A stretch of DNA of 64,000 nt from Brachionus koreanus (GCA_016987375.1 PJRA01000005.1:2763296-2827295); one strand, 5' to 3'. Counted from the first letter of the stretch, positions 22,628 through 35,072 are shown. The notes: generated from the letters alone by a model not told the origin. Translations and numbers: made by a program.

Positions 22628-23308
22628 TTAGACTGTTGAATAAAGATTGACTTTTGAAGTCTTTAAATTAACAATTATTAGATAGAAATAAAATGGTGTT
22701 GAAACGAGAACTGATTTGATTATTGATAAAAGAAAATTTTTGATGTTTAAGTGATATAAATTGACATTGTATCCATAGAAATAGCCGAAAAGGTTCACAT
22801 TAAATAACAAACTTGTCGATAAAATAAATTTGAGACTAATTAGCTTTTGTTTTCGGTTGTAAGTCTTATTTATTATGATGGAAAGTGATAGCAGTAACGA
22901 TAAATTATAGGCAGCAAGAATGATGTCCGGAAATTCGAACTCCTCGATCCAATAAATCGCATGAATCAAATAGGGAATCAGATAAAAAACCGAGATAATA
23001 TTTGGCTGTAAAATAGTGACGAGAAAGATGAGAATGGCAAATATATGATGCAAAAAACGTTCCAATTGTTCGTAAAATACTTGGGAAAATAAAATTTCTT
23101 CTAAATAAATCAAAGATTTAAGAGCAAAATACGAATACAATTGATACAGAAAGAATGACTGAACTGAAACTTTGCGAGGCAAATAGAGTGACTTTTTCAA
23201 GCAATAAAACAGGCAAAGGCTAATTTGAAATATCCATATTTTATTAAAAAATAGCAAAGCTTGATCAAAATTTTGAAATTGTCTGCCAAAAAAATCAAAA
23301 AATATCAT
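22628..23308 (-). CDS. Six-helix membrane protein, unidentified, possibly TLC-like
   Basis: A single-exon gene of 226 residues with about six hydrophobic segments (roughly 27-45, 55-75, 87-110, 112-135, 140-160 and 172-215 as one long or two short helices) and no signal peptide. The third segment begins with ERFLHHIFAILIFL; a His-His pair at this point and the overall length recall TLC-domain proteins of lipid metabolism, but other TLC signatures were not found. It runs toward copy 1 of the Y-box genes (450 bp away, convergent). I do not recognise it with confidence; an annotation as a conserved membrane protein is the safe choice. Confidence 0.6.
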   Translation of the reverse strand: MIFFDFFGRQFQNFDQALLFFNKIWIFQISLCLFYCLKKSLYLPRKVSVQSFFLYQLYSYFALKSLIYLEEILFSQVFYEQLERFLHHIFAILIFLVTILQPNIISVFYLIPYLIHAIYWIEEFEFPDIILAAYNLSLLLSLSIIINKTYNRKQKLISLKFILSTSLLFNVNLFGYFYGYNVNLYHLNIKNFLLSIIKSVLVSTPFYFYLIIVNLKTSKVNLYSTV

Positions 23309-24177
23309 TTCATCAAATACAATAATAAGTATTTTTAAAAACCAAATAACAAAAAAAGTATGTGATTTTTAATTAGTTATTAAAAACACGCGTGCAACAC
23401 CAGATTTCAAATTATTTTGTTTCTAACTTTTAATAAATTAAGATAAAAAAATTCAACAATAAAGCTGAATTTAAATTTAGTTTTTATTTTACATTATTAG
23501 AAACTAAAATATTTCATTTGGATTAAAAAAATAAAAAAAATTTTTAATTATATGAGATAGCCTCCAAACAGTAATAAGAATTTTTCCAATTAACTTGGGA
23601 TGCATTTTTTGGACAAAATTTTAATAATTTTGGAAAGACAATTCAAAAAATAAACTAGTTTTAGAGTTAAGATTTTATTCAGCGAAGAGACAATTATCAG
23701 TACAGTCCGATTTACTAGCAGTCAATAAATCTTATTTTTTCCTTATTTTAAAAATCAAATAAAAAATTTATTCTATCTGAGATGTACTTCATGGAATTTT
23801 ATTTTGGTTACATATTGAAATTTATTGAAAAAATTAAGATCTTGTATTCATTTTAGACTTTAGTGTACTTTATTTTTTGTTCTTTAGGGAAAAAAAATAT
23901 TTCTTAATGTATTCATTACGGTAGATTATTGAATTGATTAACGAAAAACCAAGTTAAATAAAGCTAACCATTAAATTAACCATAGTTTGACTAAGCTAAG
24001 AACTTAATAAGACGTTTTCAAGTTAGTGTTTCTTTTACCAAAATGGAAATAAAAAAAGGTTTATATAAAGGATCAGGTTCTCTAAGAATAAAGTTTTTAT
24101 TTAAATACACATAACAAATAAGTACATAAAAGTCAAGAGTAGCTGTTAATCTTAAATAATAGTCAAAATATTCTACG
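23309..24177. other. Intergenic AT-rich sequence
   Basis: Nothing beyond AT-rich spacer is visible; the presumed promoter of the minus-strand membrane protein is at its left end. Confidence 0.4.
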
Positions 24178-24300
24178 GTCAAGTTCTAGGCAGCTGCACA
24201 GTATTCTAGATGGGGTCTAACATATGTTTTCTAAAGCTTCAAAAACGATTGAGCATCCCAATACACGGACGTTTTCTTAAGCATACCAAGCTAACATAGC
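24178..24300 (-). mobile_element. LINE fragment related to the one at 19740-20100
   Basis: The sequence aligns by eye with 19811-19920 in the same orientation (shared GTCTAACATATGTTTT/GTCTAACATGTGTTTT and ATCCCAATACAC blocks), i.e. the post-YADD part of the same retrotransposon family on minus. Only about 120 bp remains. Confidence 0.65.
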
Positions 24301-25900
24301 ATTACCTAATCTTTAGTAATTTAAAGAGTTATGTATTTATCTTCTGTTAAAGGTTCATAAAAAAATAAACCAGTTATTAAAATACATGGCTTAATATGGT
24401 TTAAGGTTCATAAAGGTCATGAGAAAGAGAGAATTTTAAAATCAAGGCTCACATAAAGAATAGCCTCTGTCTCTGAGCCAAATTTTTATCTTTTTATTTT
24501 TCTTTTGAAGAGGATTGACAATTTAAATAAAATTATTAGCCTCATTAGCAATATCTCAAAAATATACAAAGGGTTATTACTTTTGATTTTCACGTCTGTT
24601 TCTCCCCATGTTATTCCCATTGTTCTTTAGTATAGATTATTTACTTAGATGAAAATTAGTTGACTCAAAGTTTCAGAGTCAAGTTCTTAGAAATGATATG
24701 GTATTTTTTTATATTTGATGGTTCAAATTTTTACCATAATACTGTAATACTGAATTGAAAGATGATTTGAGAACAAATGTTTTTTAATATAAAAGTTCAT
24801 AACAGCGCTAGTAAAGCTTAAAAGAATCCAAATTGCCAGTATGGCACCTTGTGACTCTCATATCATTGGCCTATCAATTTAAATAAATAAAAACTTTTTA
24901 ATTCATTGTCGGATGAGAAAATATATCAGAAGACCTGATTCTGCAGAAAATTCTTTACGATAATAAATATTATAAATTGAAAAATATCATTTTTTTTGAA
25001 GCTTTGACTTTATTTTTTTAATAGTTTGGTCCATAAATTTTTGAAAGTGAAATTAAAAAAAATCAAACTCGTTATTTTACACTTAATTTATTTTTTTTTC
25101 TATATCTATGTCTATGAAAAAACAAAAACGGTTTTAAATAAAAAATAAGAAGAGTAGATATAAATGGGTAAATTATAGCCTTAAATTTAAAAAATAGTTA
25201 ACAAAAGCATTTTTTATAATTTGACAGATCTAGCAGCAATTGAGAAGCAAACATGGGTTAAGAAAAATACAATAATGCACTGATTTATCAAAAAAGACAA
25301 ATTAGACTAGATTTTTTTAATAAAGCTCGGACTCATTTTTCCCATATGATTATTTTTAAATTAAAACACAGAAATATTTTCTATTCTGAAACTTTATTTA
25401 CAATAATTTAACAATTAAAATGTTATGTGTCAAGAAAAATTTATTGGAACCAGTTTTTAAAATCCAATTACCAGGTAAAAGTGATTTTCTGATCACCAAA
25501 ATCCTGGTCAATGATGCCTGTAATCAACAAAACCTAGGATTGAATACTTGATTTGGACCTAAAAAGTTAATTTTTGGGTTTTTAAATTTTAATAATAATT
25601 AAAAAAATTAATAAAAAATTAAATTTTTTTTAATTGTATTTATTTTCAAAATTGTTGGATTTTTATGATATTAAAATCCTTAATTTTAACTGAATACAAA
25701 AAGATCTTAAGCAAAATGAAATAGCTAAAATGAAATTAAATGATGCAAGTTTGAGAGCTTGATTAATTAATATTTTTTTATTTTTGGCTTTCTCCTATGA
25801 TCTGACGTAAAATCTATTAGTAAAATAGTAGTTAAGTCAATGGAAAACAAATTCATAGTTTTTAAAAATAACAAACAAAACTAAAACACAACTTAAAAGG
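24301..25900. other. Intergenic region with no recognised gene
   Basis: About 1.6 kb of AT-rich sequence. Around 24440-24490 the minus strand reads TTGGCTCAGAGACAGAGGC, which resembles a tRNA box A, but no T-arm of quality follows. No coding exon is seen. Confidence 0.4.
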
Positions 25901-25943
25901 GTATATTATAAAAGTTCTCTTAATTTAAATAAAAGATTGATGC

Positions 25944-26993
25944 TCAATTTTGAACTTGTTCGTTTTCTCTAGGTACAAAACCTTGAGGCGGTTGATTTGG
26001 TCTACCATTGCCTCTTCTGAAATATCCACCTCTAGGTCTATAACCTCCACGAGGGCCACCACGTGGCATTCCTCGTTGCAAACCACCTGGACCGCCTCTT
26101 GGTCCATATTCATTTGAATCTCTAGGTCTAAAACCACCCACTGGTCCTCTTGGTCTCATTGGATTGTCAAACGACTGATTTCTGTATCCACCACGAGTAC
26201 TTGGTCTGTAAGTTCTTGGTCCGTAAAAAACTCGTTGATCAGATTGATTCATTTGTTGTTGCATATCCATGTCTGGTCTTGGCTGATAGTTTCTTCTTGG
26301 TCTTCTTGGTGGACCGTTTCTGTATTGTTGCTGTCTTGGTGGTCTATTTTGGATTTGTTCCTGCTGTTGATTATTTAGTTGTTCTCTATCTCGCTGATCG
26401 TTTTGTTGATCTTGACCTTGTTGAAATGACTTTTGTTGTCTTCGCCTGTATTGATTTCTTCTTTTTGGCATGGCCTGATCTTCATTTGTTGATGCTGGAG
26501 CTTGCTGTTGATCTTGTTGTCCATCACCACTTGTTTGTTCTTGATCTGATTTTCTAATTCGGCGTCTGTTTCTTCGTTTATAACCTGGCTTACGTTTATT
26601 GGCAGCATATTCCGAACCTTGAACGTGAGCTCCATTCGGTCCAGTTACATTGGCTGCCTCGTTTCCTTTTTCTCCTTTTACAATATCGAATTCAACTTTT
26701 TCCTCTTGACCCAAACTTCTCTTGTACTTGTTTGGATTGTTTTTAATAATGGCACTCTGATGCACAAACACGTCCTCTTTGGTATCGTCTCGATTAATAA
26801 AACCATAGCCGTTCTTGACATTGAACCATTTAACAGTACCAGTTACACCATTTTGCAAGACTTCTTTGACAATTTGAGCTTTCGGCGTCTCTGTTTGCTG
26901 TTCTTGTTGATCTTGTTCTTGAGACACTTGTTCAACTTTTTGTTCTTGAACAGTCTCGGTATTGTTTATTTGTTGTACTGCAGAATCCGACAT
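25944..26993 (-). CDS. Y-box (cold-shock domain) RNA-binding protein, copy 2, full RGG tail
   Basis: An intronless gene of 349 residues and the best candidate for an intact family member. It has the Gln/Glu-rich N-terminus, a cold-shock domain at about 50-120 with [10 protein letters not shown] and VFVHQSAI, basic Arg/Gln islands, and a C-terminal RG/RGG-rich tail ([20 protein letters not shown], then [12 protein letters not shown]) that should bind RNA and be a substrate for arginine methylation. It is oriented toward copy 1, so the pair forms an inverted duplication with a 3.9-kb spacer. The 5' leader (complement of about 26994-27032) is shared with copies 1 and 4. The family is multifunctional: mRNA masking, stability and translation control. 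Confidence 0.93.
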   Translation of the reverse strand: MSDSAVQQINNTETVQEQKVEQVSQEQDQQEQQTETPKAQIVKEVLQNGVTGTVKWFNVKNGYGFINRDDTKEDVFVHQSAIIKNNPNKYKRSLGQEEKVEFDIVKGEKGNEAANVTGPNGAHVQGSEYAANKRKPGYKRRNRRRIRKSDQEQTSGDGQQDQQQAPASTNEDQAMPKRRNQYRRRQQKSFQQGQDQQNDQRDREQLNNQQQEQIQNRPPRQQQYRNGPPRRPRRNYQPRPDMDMQQQMNQSDQRVFYGPRTYRPSTRGGYRNQSFDNPMRPRGPVGGFRPRDSNEYGPRGGPGGLQRGMPRGGPRGGYRPRGGYFRRGNGRPNQPPQGFVPRENEQVQN

Positions 26994-27032
26994 GTTTATA
27001 TTTCAAAAAATGCTTGTTGGTCGATTTTTTGA

Positions 27033-29318
27033 TGATGTTGTTTTTTGTTTTTAGGTTATAAACGTAAGCTCTTGTATAGCTCTCTCTAAAAATAAATGGA
27101 AAAAATTAAGCTTAATTTTTGAACAAAAAATTTGTGCGTATTTTTTTTCAATTTTTGTAATTATTCGACGCAGCTAAGACAGCATTCAGCGCGTGCAAAT
27201 CTAGCGAATATAAGCCATTTAATTTTCTAGAATGTTTACGTGGTATATTTTAGCTAGGAATTAAATTATAATAAAATTGTTGAGCCAATTTTACAATTGT
27301 GAATTTAACATATTCCGTCAAAGCGTTCAATCTAAACTAAAAAAGCATATTTTGTTAACCTCTGAATGCAATTTTTATGCTAATTTTGATTGATTTGTTT
27401 TTTATTGATTTTGGGAGCGGCCAGAGTTTTGAATTTGTTTATATGAATAAAAAATTGGCAGACATGTTTGTTCCGAAATTATTTATTTTCTCAAGAGTCT
27501 GATTTTTTTTAGCGATTTCTCTCCTCACATATACAATTTATCATTTTTTTAGAATAAAAATTTTATGTAAATTTACATCCTAATCTCAGTATTTCTAGAA
27601 ATCTCCAGCAATCAGAAAGTTTTAAGCATACAAAATCCTTATTTAAAAGATTTGAATATTTTTTTTTCATTTGATTACCACAATGGCTTAAGTCATAGGA
27701 CTAAAAATTTAAAAAAAAATGTATTTTGCTTATTCACATATGATTAAATGAAAATTTTCTGACTTCCTCTCTAAAAAAATGTCCATTTACATTTATTTGA
27801 TTTATTTAAATTTTTTGATTTTAAATAAATCATATTAAAAATATATGTTTGGGAATAAGTTTTGATTTTTTTGAAAAAAATTGAGCCTTCTAGACTAAAA
27901 AACTCCACTATATGAAGTAATAAAAGTTGACTGTGAAAAAATTTAAAAAAAAAAAGTAAAATTTTGGGAGTAGATTCCTTATTTTTATGTCCCAGATTTT
28001 AACAAAATTAAAAATAGTTAATAAAACTTTATATTTTTTACCCTTAACGATCAATTTTCTTTGCATATTGAAGTTTAAAATTTGATGATTATGTTCAAAA
28101 ATTATTTATAATAATAAAAAAAATATAGTTAAGCTTACTGAATAAATATAAATGGCAAAATTTATTACAAACAACATGGTTTACAGTACTATGTCTTTGA
28201 ATTACTTTATTTATTTTATATACAGTGATTTACTTGATATATATTTATTGACAAAGAAAAATTTTTGATCAAATTTATTTTTCAACTATGATCAAAAAGT
28301 GCGCAATTAAATTTCATCATAGAATTTTAAATTTCTGAAAAAGCTCTGTAATTTCTAAAAATGCGTTTAAGTATAATTTGATATTTAAATTTTTTTTTAG
28401 GTTTTTTGACATCTTTTGCTGTAAACTTCAAAATTTCCTTATTTTTTTGTTTTTTAGAAAAAAAAATCCTATGTGAATTTTTTTTAATAATCTTTGTTTG
28501 ATTATTAGAATTTTTTTAAACAATCTGAAGTTATTAAGTTCAGTTTTTTTCTAATTATTTTATTAAAACCGTTCAGATTTGTGTCCTAAATCATAACAGT
28601 GATCTGAGGCATTCTAATTTTTTAACTATATCAATTTATTTCACCATTGTCAATATATGTTATATTGCAGACAATCTATTTATACTTTTTCTTTTAAATA
28701 AAGGCCTTCTCATTTAAAATAACGGGAGAGTCATAATGTATTGCAATATTTTCAAATCAAGATTTAAATTTGATCAGAAAATCAAACAAGGCTTTAATTT
28801 TACAATCTTAAAAACATATTATCTTAGTTTTTTTTAAGTATGGTTGTGGATTAGTGCATTGCTTGGGTTCTCTAGACCTTCAAGCGCAACTGGTATCCTT
28901 TGTAGGAACTGTCTCCGGCTTTGATTTTTTCTTTATTATTTTTATTATTGATAATATAATTTATGAATAATTTAGCTATTTAAAACGCTACTGATCATAA
29001 GTCAAAATACTACAAAAAATGCACTTTTTTTGGCATATTGGAAAAAATAGAAAAAAAACAAAATTGAGTTAAAGCTAACAAAATTGACTCACTTTTAAGT
29101 CACTTTTAAGTTAAAAGTGAAAATGATACCACATGAATGAAAGTTAGCAATCGTAAATCTTTAATTCAAAAATAAAGTAAAAATTTCAAGGTTAATAAAC
29201 AATCTAGTGTCCATGCCTCAAGAGACTCATTAACACTTTGTTTTTATTTCCTAAAAAAAATTAAAAAAATTGAATATCATTATAGATTTTATTTTTATTT
29301 GAAAAAACTTAGCAAATA
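27033..29318. other. Intergenic region with no recognised gene
   Basis: This is the upstream flank of Y-box copy 2 and then AT-rich spacer. At 28845-28925 a GC-richer patch (GGATTAGTGCATTGCTTGGG, then GGTTCTCTAGACC) resembles a pol III box A and box B pair and may be a SINE head. No protein exon is visible. Confidence 0.4.
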
Positions 29319-30005
29319 ATGGTTTATGAAGAACATTTTACCAAATTTGTTCTATTGAGAGCATTACAAGCTAAAACTGCAGTTGAGGTAACTAATGCAT
29401 TATTTGACATTTTTTCAATATTAGGAATCCCAACCATTTTACAGTCAGATAATGGAAGGGAGTTTAGAAATCAGGTCGTATTAGCGTTAAAAGCCATGTG
29501 GCCTGATTTCTCGCTAATCCATGGTCGTGCTAGACACCCTCAATCGCAAGGGAGTGTTGAAAGGGCTAATGCTGACATTAAAAAAATGTTAGCTACGGAA
29601 TGGATTAGAGAAAATAAATCAACAAAATGGTCTATTGGTTTAAAATTTGTTCAGTTGAAAAAAAAACATTCTCATCTCACAGGCATCAAATGCACACCTT
29701 ACAAAGCAGTTTTTGGAATTGATACTCCGCTTGGCCTGACCTCAACCACTATTCCAGTTGAAGAATGGTCAAAACTGGAGACTTCGATGCTGAAGGGTAT
29801 GCTTATAGCGAAAACGAATTAATATCAATACAAGCAAATCAGTTAAAGGTATAAGAGCGGCAGTAAATGAACTCTCAATTGGAGGAGACCAAGGAATGAT
29901 AAAATGTAATTGTACATCTCAGTGTTCAACTAATCGATGTCGCAAATCAAATTTACTTTGCAATTCTTGTTGTCATGGCTCAAATTCGACATGCAAAAAT
30001 AAATA
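29319..30005 (+). mobile_element. Retroviral-type integrase (rve) pseudogene with Cys-rich tail
   Basis: A 167-residue open frame (29319-29822) covers most of an integrase catalytic core: FTKFVLLRALQAKTAVEV, then SDNGREFRNQVV with the second catalytic Asp, then HPQSQGSVERANADIKK with the catalytic Glu. The residue at the first catalytic position appears to be Glu (MVYEEHF, where YxDHxTKF is usual). The frame then breaks; another frame (about 29853-30005) continues into a cysteine cluster (CNCTSQCSTNRC, then LLCNSCCHG) that typically closes this integrase group, often annotated KRBA2-like or Ginger/GIN-like. Frameshifts and the substitution indicate a dead copy. The upstream polyprotein is absent. 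Confidence 0.8.
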
Positions 30006-30064
30006 AAAAAACTTAATTATTTTAAACAATTTATTTTATTTTAACTTTAATATTTTACAAAATG

Positions 30065-30107
30065 ATTCTCGTAATTTACTGGAATAATTCTAGTAAATTA
30101 CGAGAAT
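30065..30107. repeat. Perfect 16-bp hairpin after the integrase
   Basis: ATTCTCGTAATTTACT (30065-30080) is exactly complementary to AGTAAATTACGAGAAT (30092-30107) around an 11-nt loop. It lies about 60 bp beyond the end of the integrase pseudogene and may be a terminator-like hairpin or a terminal repeat of that element. Confidence 0.75.
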
Positions 30108-30701
30108 TAATTTCTGAGATTTTTTTTTTGTAATCATTTTTTTTCAAATTTACGTTTAAAAGCGTAATTCTATAGATTTTCGTGTTTTAAAATTTTCCGA
30201 TAACATACATAAGTTAAATAACTCATAACTAAATCTGTAAAAATCACATTTATATTGAGAGTTAAAAAACCGAAAAATTAATGTACTTGTTGATAAAGAA
30301 TTTAATTTAAAAAATATAGAGACATTTAAAAACTTTTTGGTTAATTTCAAAATAAAATTAAGTTCAATGATTCAAATTTTTCAAGTAAGTAAAAACTAAA
30401 TGACACAAAATTTATGAATTTTATTTTGTTAATTAAAGACTAGAAAAAATAGTAACTTTAAGATTTAAAACTGAATGAATAGGAGAAAATTTAGATTAGA
30501 TTTTATTGCGCGTTTTTTTTTCTCTTTATTCAAAAACTTAGATGAAAATTAAAATAAGTTAAACAACTGTTGAAATAATCAAAAATTTTGAAAAAAGATT
30601 ATAAAAGATTTACAAAAAACTCATTCGAATAAGCTTTGTAAAAAATCTAAAACCAGTCTTTAAATAAAGTTGAAAAAAGTAAACAATTATTGTAAAAAAG
30701 C

Positions 30702-31607
30702 ATGTCTGATATCCCAGTATTAGTAATGAACAATATTGAAAATTTTCCAGACAAAATAAAGGTAGAACAAGAGATAAAACTGGGGGAAAATTCTAAATCA
30801 TCTAAAATTGAGATTTCCAAAGAAGTCTTGCAAAATGGTGTAACTGGTACTGTTAAATGGTTCAATGTCAAGAACGGCTATGGTTTTATTAATCGAGACG
30901 ATACCAAAGAGGACGTGTTTGTGCATCAGAGTGCCATTATTAAAAACAATCCAAACAAGTACAAGAAAAGTTTAGGCCAGGATGAAAAAGTTGAATTCGA
31001 TATTGTAAAAGGAGAAAAAGGAAACGAGGCAGCCAATGTAACTGGACCGAATGGAGCTCACGTTCAAGGTTCGGAATATGCTGCCAATAAACGTCAGCCA
31101 GGTTATAAACGAAAAAATAGACGCCGAAACAGAAAACCAGAACAACAACAAACAAGTGTTGATAGACAAGCTAATGAACAACAAGAAAAAAAACAAATTC
31201 CACCATCAAATGAAGATCAAGCTATGCCAAAAAGAAGAAATCAATACAGGCGAAGACACCAAAAATCACTGCAGTTAAGCCATGAACGACAGGAACAAAT
31301 CCAAAATAGACCACCAAGACAGCAACAATACAGAAACGGTCCACCAAGAAGACCAAGAAGAAACTATCAGCCAAGACCAGACATAGAAATGCAGCAACAA
31401 ATGAATCAATCTGATCAACGAGTTTTTTACGGACCAAGAACTTACAGACCAAGTACTCGTGGTGGATACAGAAATCAGTCGTTTGACAATCCAATGAGAC
31501 AAAGAAGACCAATTGGTGGCTTTAGACCAAGAGACTCGAACGACTTTACCCAGATAAATCAAATACCAAGGAGAAATCCTCGTGGTCCATCAAGAGAAGA
31601 CTTTTAG
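30702..31607 (+). CDS. Y-box (cold-shock domain) protein, copy 3, mosaic and shortened
   Basis: An intronless gene of 301 residues. The first 42 residues ([20 protein letters not shown]...) are unlike copies 1, 2 and 4. From [10 protein letters not shown] (base about 30815) to about 30964 the DNA is identical to copies 1 and 2. Then it switches to copy-4-like sequence ([23 protein letters not shown]), and back to copy-1/2-like sequence after about base 31290. The RGG tail is cut short (ends [12 protein letters not shown]). The cold-shock motifs [10 protein letters not shown] and VFVHQSAI are intact, so nucleic-acid binding should be kept. It may be a diverged functional paralogue with lowered tail function. 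Confidence 0.9.
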   Translation: MSDIPVLVMNNIENFPDKIKVEQEIKLGENSKSSKIEISKEVLQNGVTGTVKWFNVKNGYGFINRDDTKEDVFVHQSAIIKNNPNKYKKSLGQDEKVEFDIVKGEKGNEAANVTGPNGAHVQGSEYAANKRQPGYKRKNRRRNRKPEQQQTSVDRQANEQQEKKQIPPSNEDQAMPKRRNQYRRRHQKSLQLSHERQEQIQNRPPRQQQYRNGPPRRPRRNYQPRPDIEMQQQMNQSDQRVFYGPRTYRPSTRGGYRNQSFDNPMRQRRPIGGFRPRDSNDFTQINQIPRRNPRGPSREDF

Positions 31608-33950
31608 ATCAATCAATTGTTGAATATCAAGAATGTGTTAATTAGGACATTCAACTTTGAATAATTTTGTATTACTCCATTTATCTATAATTAGTTTAAA
31701 GTTTAACGTTCTTACTTACAGTTCTTTTTTTTAGATCTATTTTATTTAAATAAGTTATTTATATAAGTTTTTTGGTTACTTTATTTTAGGGTTAAATTAT
31801 TTATTATCCTGAATTTTTTAATAAATTTTTTTGAGATAATTTTTTTTTTAGCTAAATGATCAAACTTATTATTGAAATAATAATTAGCCTTCAAAAATTA
31901 AAGAGATTATATCTTAAAAATGAATTAAATTATCTCGAAAAATAATCAACTATTTATAAATAATTTTATTAAAAAATTTTATTATTTTTTTAGAAAAATA
32001 ATTTTTACTAAATGTATATGTTAGTTAATTATTGATCTCTAAAAATCCATTAGTAAATGATCAGGAATAACTACTTATCAGGAACTTATAAAACATAATC
32101 CAATTTCTTTGAAAATAATAAAACAATAATCAAGTTTTTTGCACCCACAGCCACATATTAGTTAGTTTAAAGTTCTTGCAGCGACATTCTAACAAAAATT
32201 TCTAAAGCCGTTACTACTTTTTTGAAGTATGAAGCTGCAGCAGCCAAAAAAAATTAAGAAAGTTTTTCAGTACAAATTTGTAAGATCAAATTTTTTTCAA
32301 AACAAGTGAAAAATTTAAAGCTATTTAATGTCGAAGATGTACATACCATAAATGAACTAAATAAATCAACCGTACTAAAATCATATTGTGACTAAGCTTC
32401 TAAAATTTTAAGAGTTATTTGCATGCTTAAAATCAAAGCCTCTCATTAAAAAGTTCATGTACATTCTGTTCATTAATTTATACATCCAATAGATTGTACA
32501 ATATACGAGTTGAAAATGAGATAAAAGAGAAGGAAATTATATGAAAAGTGTAAACCAATAGTTTAGTTTTATATAATTTAGCAAATTTTTTGATATAAAT
32601 TTTTGTGCGAATATTAGCTTTATGCTAAAGAAGATTATTTCATGTGAATAAAAAACCATAATTTTAATTTTCTAAAATTTTGATAAGGACTTTTCATGAA
32701 ATGAAGAAAACTAGGTAGTAAATGTTGGTTAATTAGAAAAACTCTAAAAGTTATTTCATACTTTCATTTTTTATTATTTTATTTAACCCCGGCAGTTTGG
32801 AAAAAAGCTTAGTTATGAAAATAAAATTTCATTGTTTTCCTTTTTAGTAATTTTGAATATAATAATGAATGATTAATATAATAAAAATAATAGTAGCAAT
32901 AAAGATTATTTAAAAAAAAATTTAATAAATTATAATTTATTTTTTAATTCTGATAAGGGTCTGTAGATTTTGGATTTCTTAAGTTGTGGGATTAAATGAC
33001 AATTCTTTTTGGTGGGTCCGTACCAGGATCCGGACCCATTAGGGCCTACTAAAATTCATTATTTTTATGATAATTTACATGTTACAATCACTAGACAGTC
33101 GAGTTTTGCATTTTAAATAAAGTTCGTTTACCTAAAACTAGCATTATTGTCAAAATGATACTCTTTGTGAGCATTATGTATAACTCATCATATTTAGTTT
33201 AGAATAAAATTTTTTTTTCAAATTAATAGTAGATTTTTAATTGTAAAATAAAAGAAAAGGAATTATAATATTTTGAATTGATTTAAAGAAAGTTTGAAAT
33301 TTTTGAAAATAAAATTCTTAATTTTTACAGTATTTGTAGAAAAAAATTTTATTAAAATTTCAAAATAAAAAATTATAAATGAAAATAAATTAAACTGATC
33401 AAAAATATTATTTAAACTAATCCCAAAATTTTTAAACCGTTTAAACATAGAGAAGACAAAAACATTGTCAATAAAGAGCATCACATCAACTAAAATATTT
33501 GTTAGGAAAAACCAAAAAACCTTTATCCCCTCGCGAAAATCCTTTATTTTAAAAATGAATGAGAAATTGTAAAAAAAATGTTAAATTTAATAAGTTTTTT
33601 AAGACAAATGAGCAGTTGGCTTTAATCATATTTAAACGAAAATAAAAATTAAATATTGCGCGTATTTTTAATTCAATTTCAAAAATCTTAGATGAATTTG
33701 TAAGAGCTAAAATAAGTGATGAAGAATAAAATGTATTATACAATAGATTTGTTTAAAGAACTGCAGACTCACTTTATTTGTTTTAAATAAGCTTTGTAAA
33801 ATTCATATTTGTAATTTTTATTACTTAAATTTTTTTTTCTATAACTCAAATAATAAATGTTTAAGATAAGCTAGTTCTAAATAAGAAGCTTAAATTTTGG
33901 TTTTATTTTAGAGAAAACAAATTTAGAAAATATCAGGTTTATAACCTTAA
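31608..33950. other. Intergenic region with a small GC-rich hairpin
   Basis: About 2.3 kb of AT-rich spacer between Y-box copies 3 and 4 with no coding exon. At 33013-33038 TGGGTCCG and CGGACCCA pair perfectly around a 10-nt loop (TACCAGGATC), conspicuous in this AT-rich setting; it may be part of a decayed mobile element. Confidence 0.5.
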
Positions 33951-33998
33951 ACAAAATCATCAAAAAATCGACCAACAAGCATTTTTTGAAATAGAAAT

Positions 33999-35072
33999 AT
34001 GTCGGATTCTGCAGTACAGCAAATAAACAATACCGAGACTGTTCAAGAACAAAAAGTTGAACAAGTGTCTCAAGAACAAGATCAACAAGAACAGCAAACA
34101 GAGACGCCAAAGGCTCAAATTTTAAAAGAAGTCTTGCATAAAGGTGTAACTGGTATTGTTAAGTGGTTCAATGTCAAGAACGGCTATGGTTTTATTAATC
34201 GTGACGATACCAAAGAGGACGTGTTTGTGCATCAAAGTGGAATTTTAAAAAACAACCCAAATAAGTACAAGAGAAGTTTAGGCCAGGATGAAAAAGTTGA
34301 ATTTGATATTGTAAAAGGAGAAAAAGGAAACGAGGCGGCCAATGTAACTGGACCGAATGGAGCTCACGTTCAAGGTTCGGAATATGCTGCTAATAGACGT
34401 AAGTTAGGTTATAAACGAAAAAATAGACGCCGAAACAGAAAACCAGAACAACGACAAACAAGTGGTGATGGACAAGCTAATGAACAACAAGAACAACAAC
34501 AAACTCTTGCATCAAATGAAGATCAAGCTTTGCCAAAAAGAAGAAACCAATACAGGCGAAGACAACGTAGTCAGCACGCAAATAATGAGCAAAATGATCT
34601 ACGAGGTGGTGATCAATACAATAATCAACCACATGAACAACATCAAAATAGACCACCAAGACAGCAAAGATACAGAGGTGGCCCAAGAATACCGAGAAAT
34701 TTTCAATCTAGACCGGACATGGAAATGCAACAAATGGATCCATCTGAGCAAAGAGTTTTTTACAGATCAAGAACTTATAGACCAAGTGGTCGTGGTGGAT
34801 ACAGAAATCAGTCTTTTGACAATCAAATGAGACCAAGTGGACGAGGTGGATACAGAAATCAGTCTTATGACAATCCAATGAGATCAAGAGGACCAATGGG
34901 TGGATTTAGACCGAGAGACTCGAATGGTTACAGACCAAGAGGTGGATTTAGAGGAAAGCCACGAGGTGCTCCTAGAGGAGGGTATCGTTCAAGAGGAGGA
35001 TATTACAGACAAGGAAACAGTCGTTCAGATCAATCAAATCAAGGAGTTATGGGAAAAGAAAATGAACAATAA
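33999..35072 (+). CDS. Y-box (cold-shock domain) RNA-binding protein, copy 4
   Basis: An intronless gene of 357 residues. The first 42 residues are the same as in copies 1 and 2, and it shares their 5' leader (from about 33957). The cold-shock domain has small changes ([27 protein letters not shown]) but keeps the RNP motifs. The tail is full-length and RG-rich, with a tandem duplication of a segment containing [11 protein letters not shown] (bases about 34783-34866), then [20 protein letters not shown]. Together with copy 2 this looks like a complete family member. The absence of introns in all four copies suggests an intronless founder or retroposition followed by tandem and inverted duplication. 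Confidence 0.93.
   Translation: MSDSAVQQINNTETVQEQKVEQVSQEQDQQEQQTETPKAQILKEVLHKGVTGIVKWFNVKNGYGFINRDDTKEDVFVHQSGILKNNPNKYKRSLGQDEKVEFDIVKGEKGNEAANVTGPNGAHVQGSEYAANRRKLGYKRKNRRRNRKPEQRQTSGDGQANEQQEQQQTLASNEDQALPKRRNQYRRRQRSQHANNEQNDLRGGDQYNNQPHEQHQNRPPRQQRYRGGPRIPRNFQSRPDMEMQQMDPSEQRVFYRSRTYRPSGRGGYRNQSFDNQMRPSGRGGYRNQSYDNPMRSRGPMGGFRPRDSNGYRPRGGFRGKPRGAPRGGYRSRGGYYRQGNSRSDQSNQGVMGKENEQ

Noticed and set aside
24440..24490. Possible tRNA on minus (TTGGCTCAGAGACAGAGGC)
   Set aside because: Box A-like only; no convincing T-arm, anticodon stem or acceptor stem.
28845..28925. Possible tRNA or SINE head
   Set aside because: Box-like words are present, but stems do not pair; too weak to list as an RNA gene.
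30156..30350. Sixty-four-codon minus ORF after the integrase
   Set aside because: AT-driven composition and no recognisable feature.
33263..33743. Small minus-strand open frames
   Set aside because: Phe/Leu/Asn-rich translations of AT-rich spacer with no motif or splice context.
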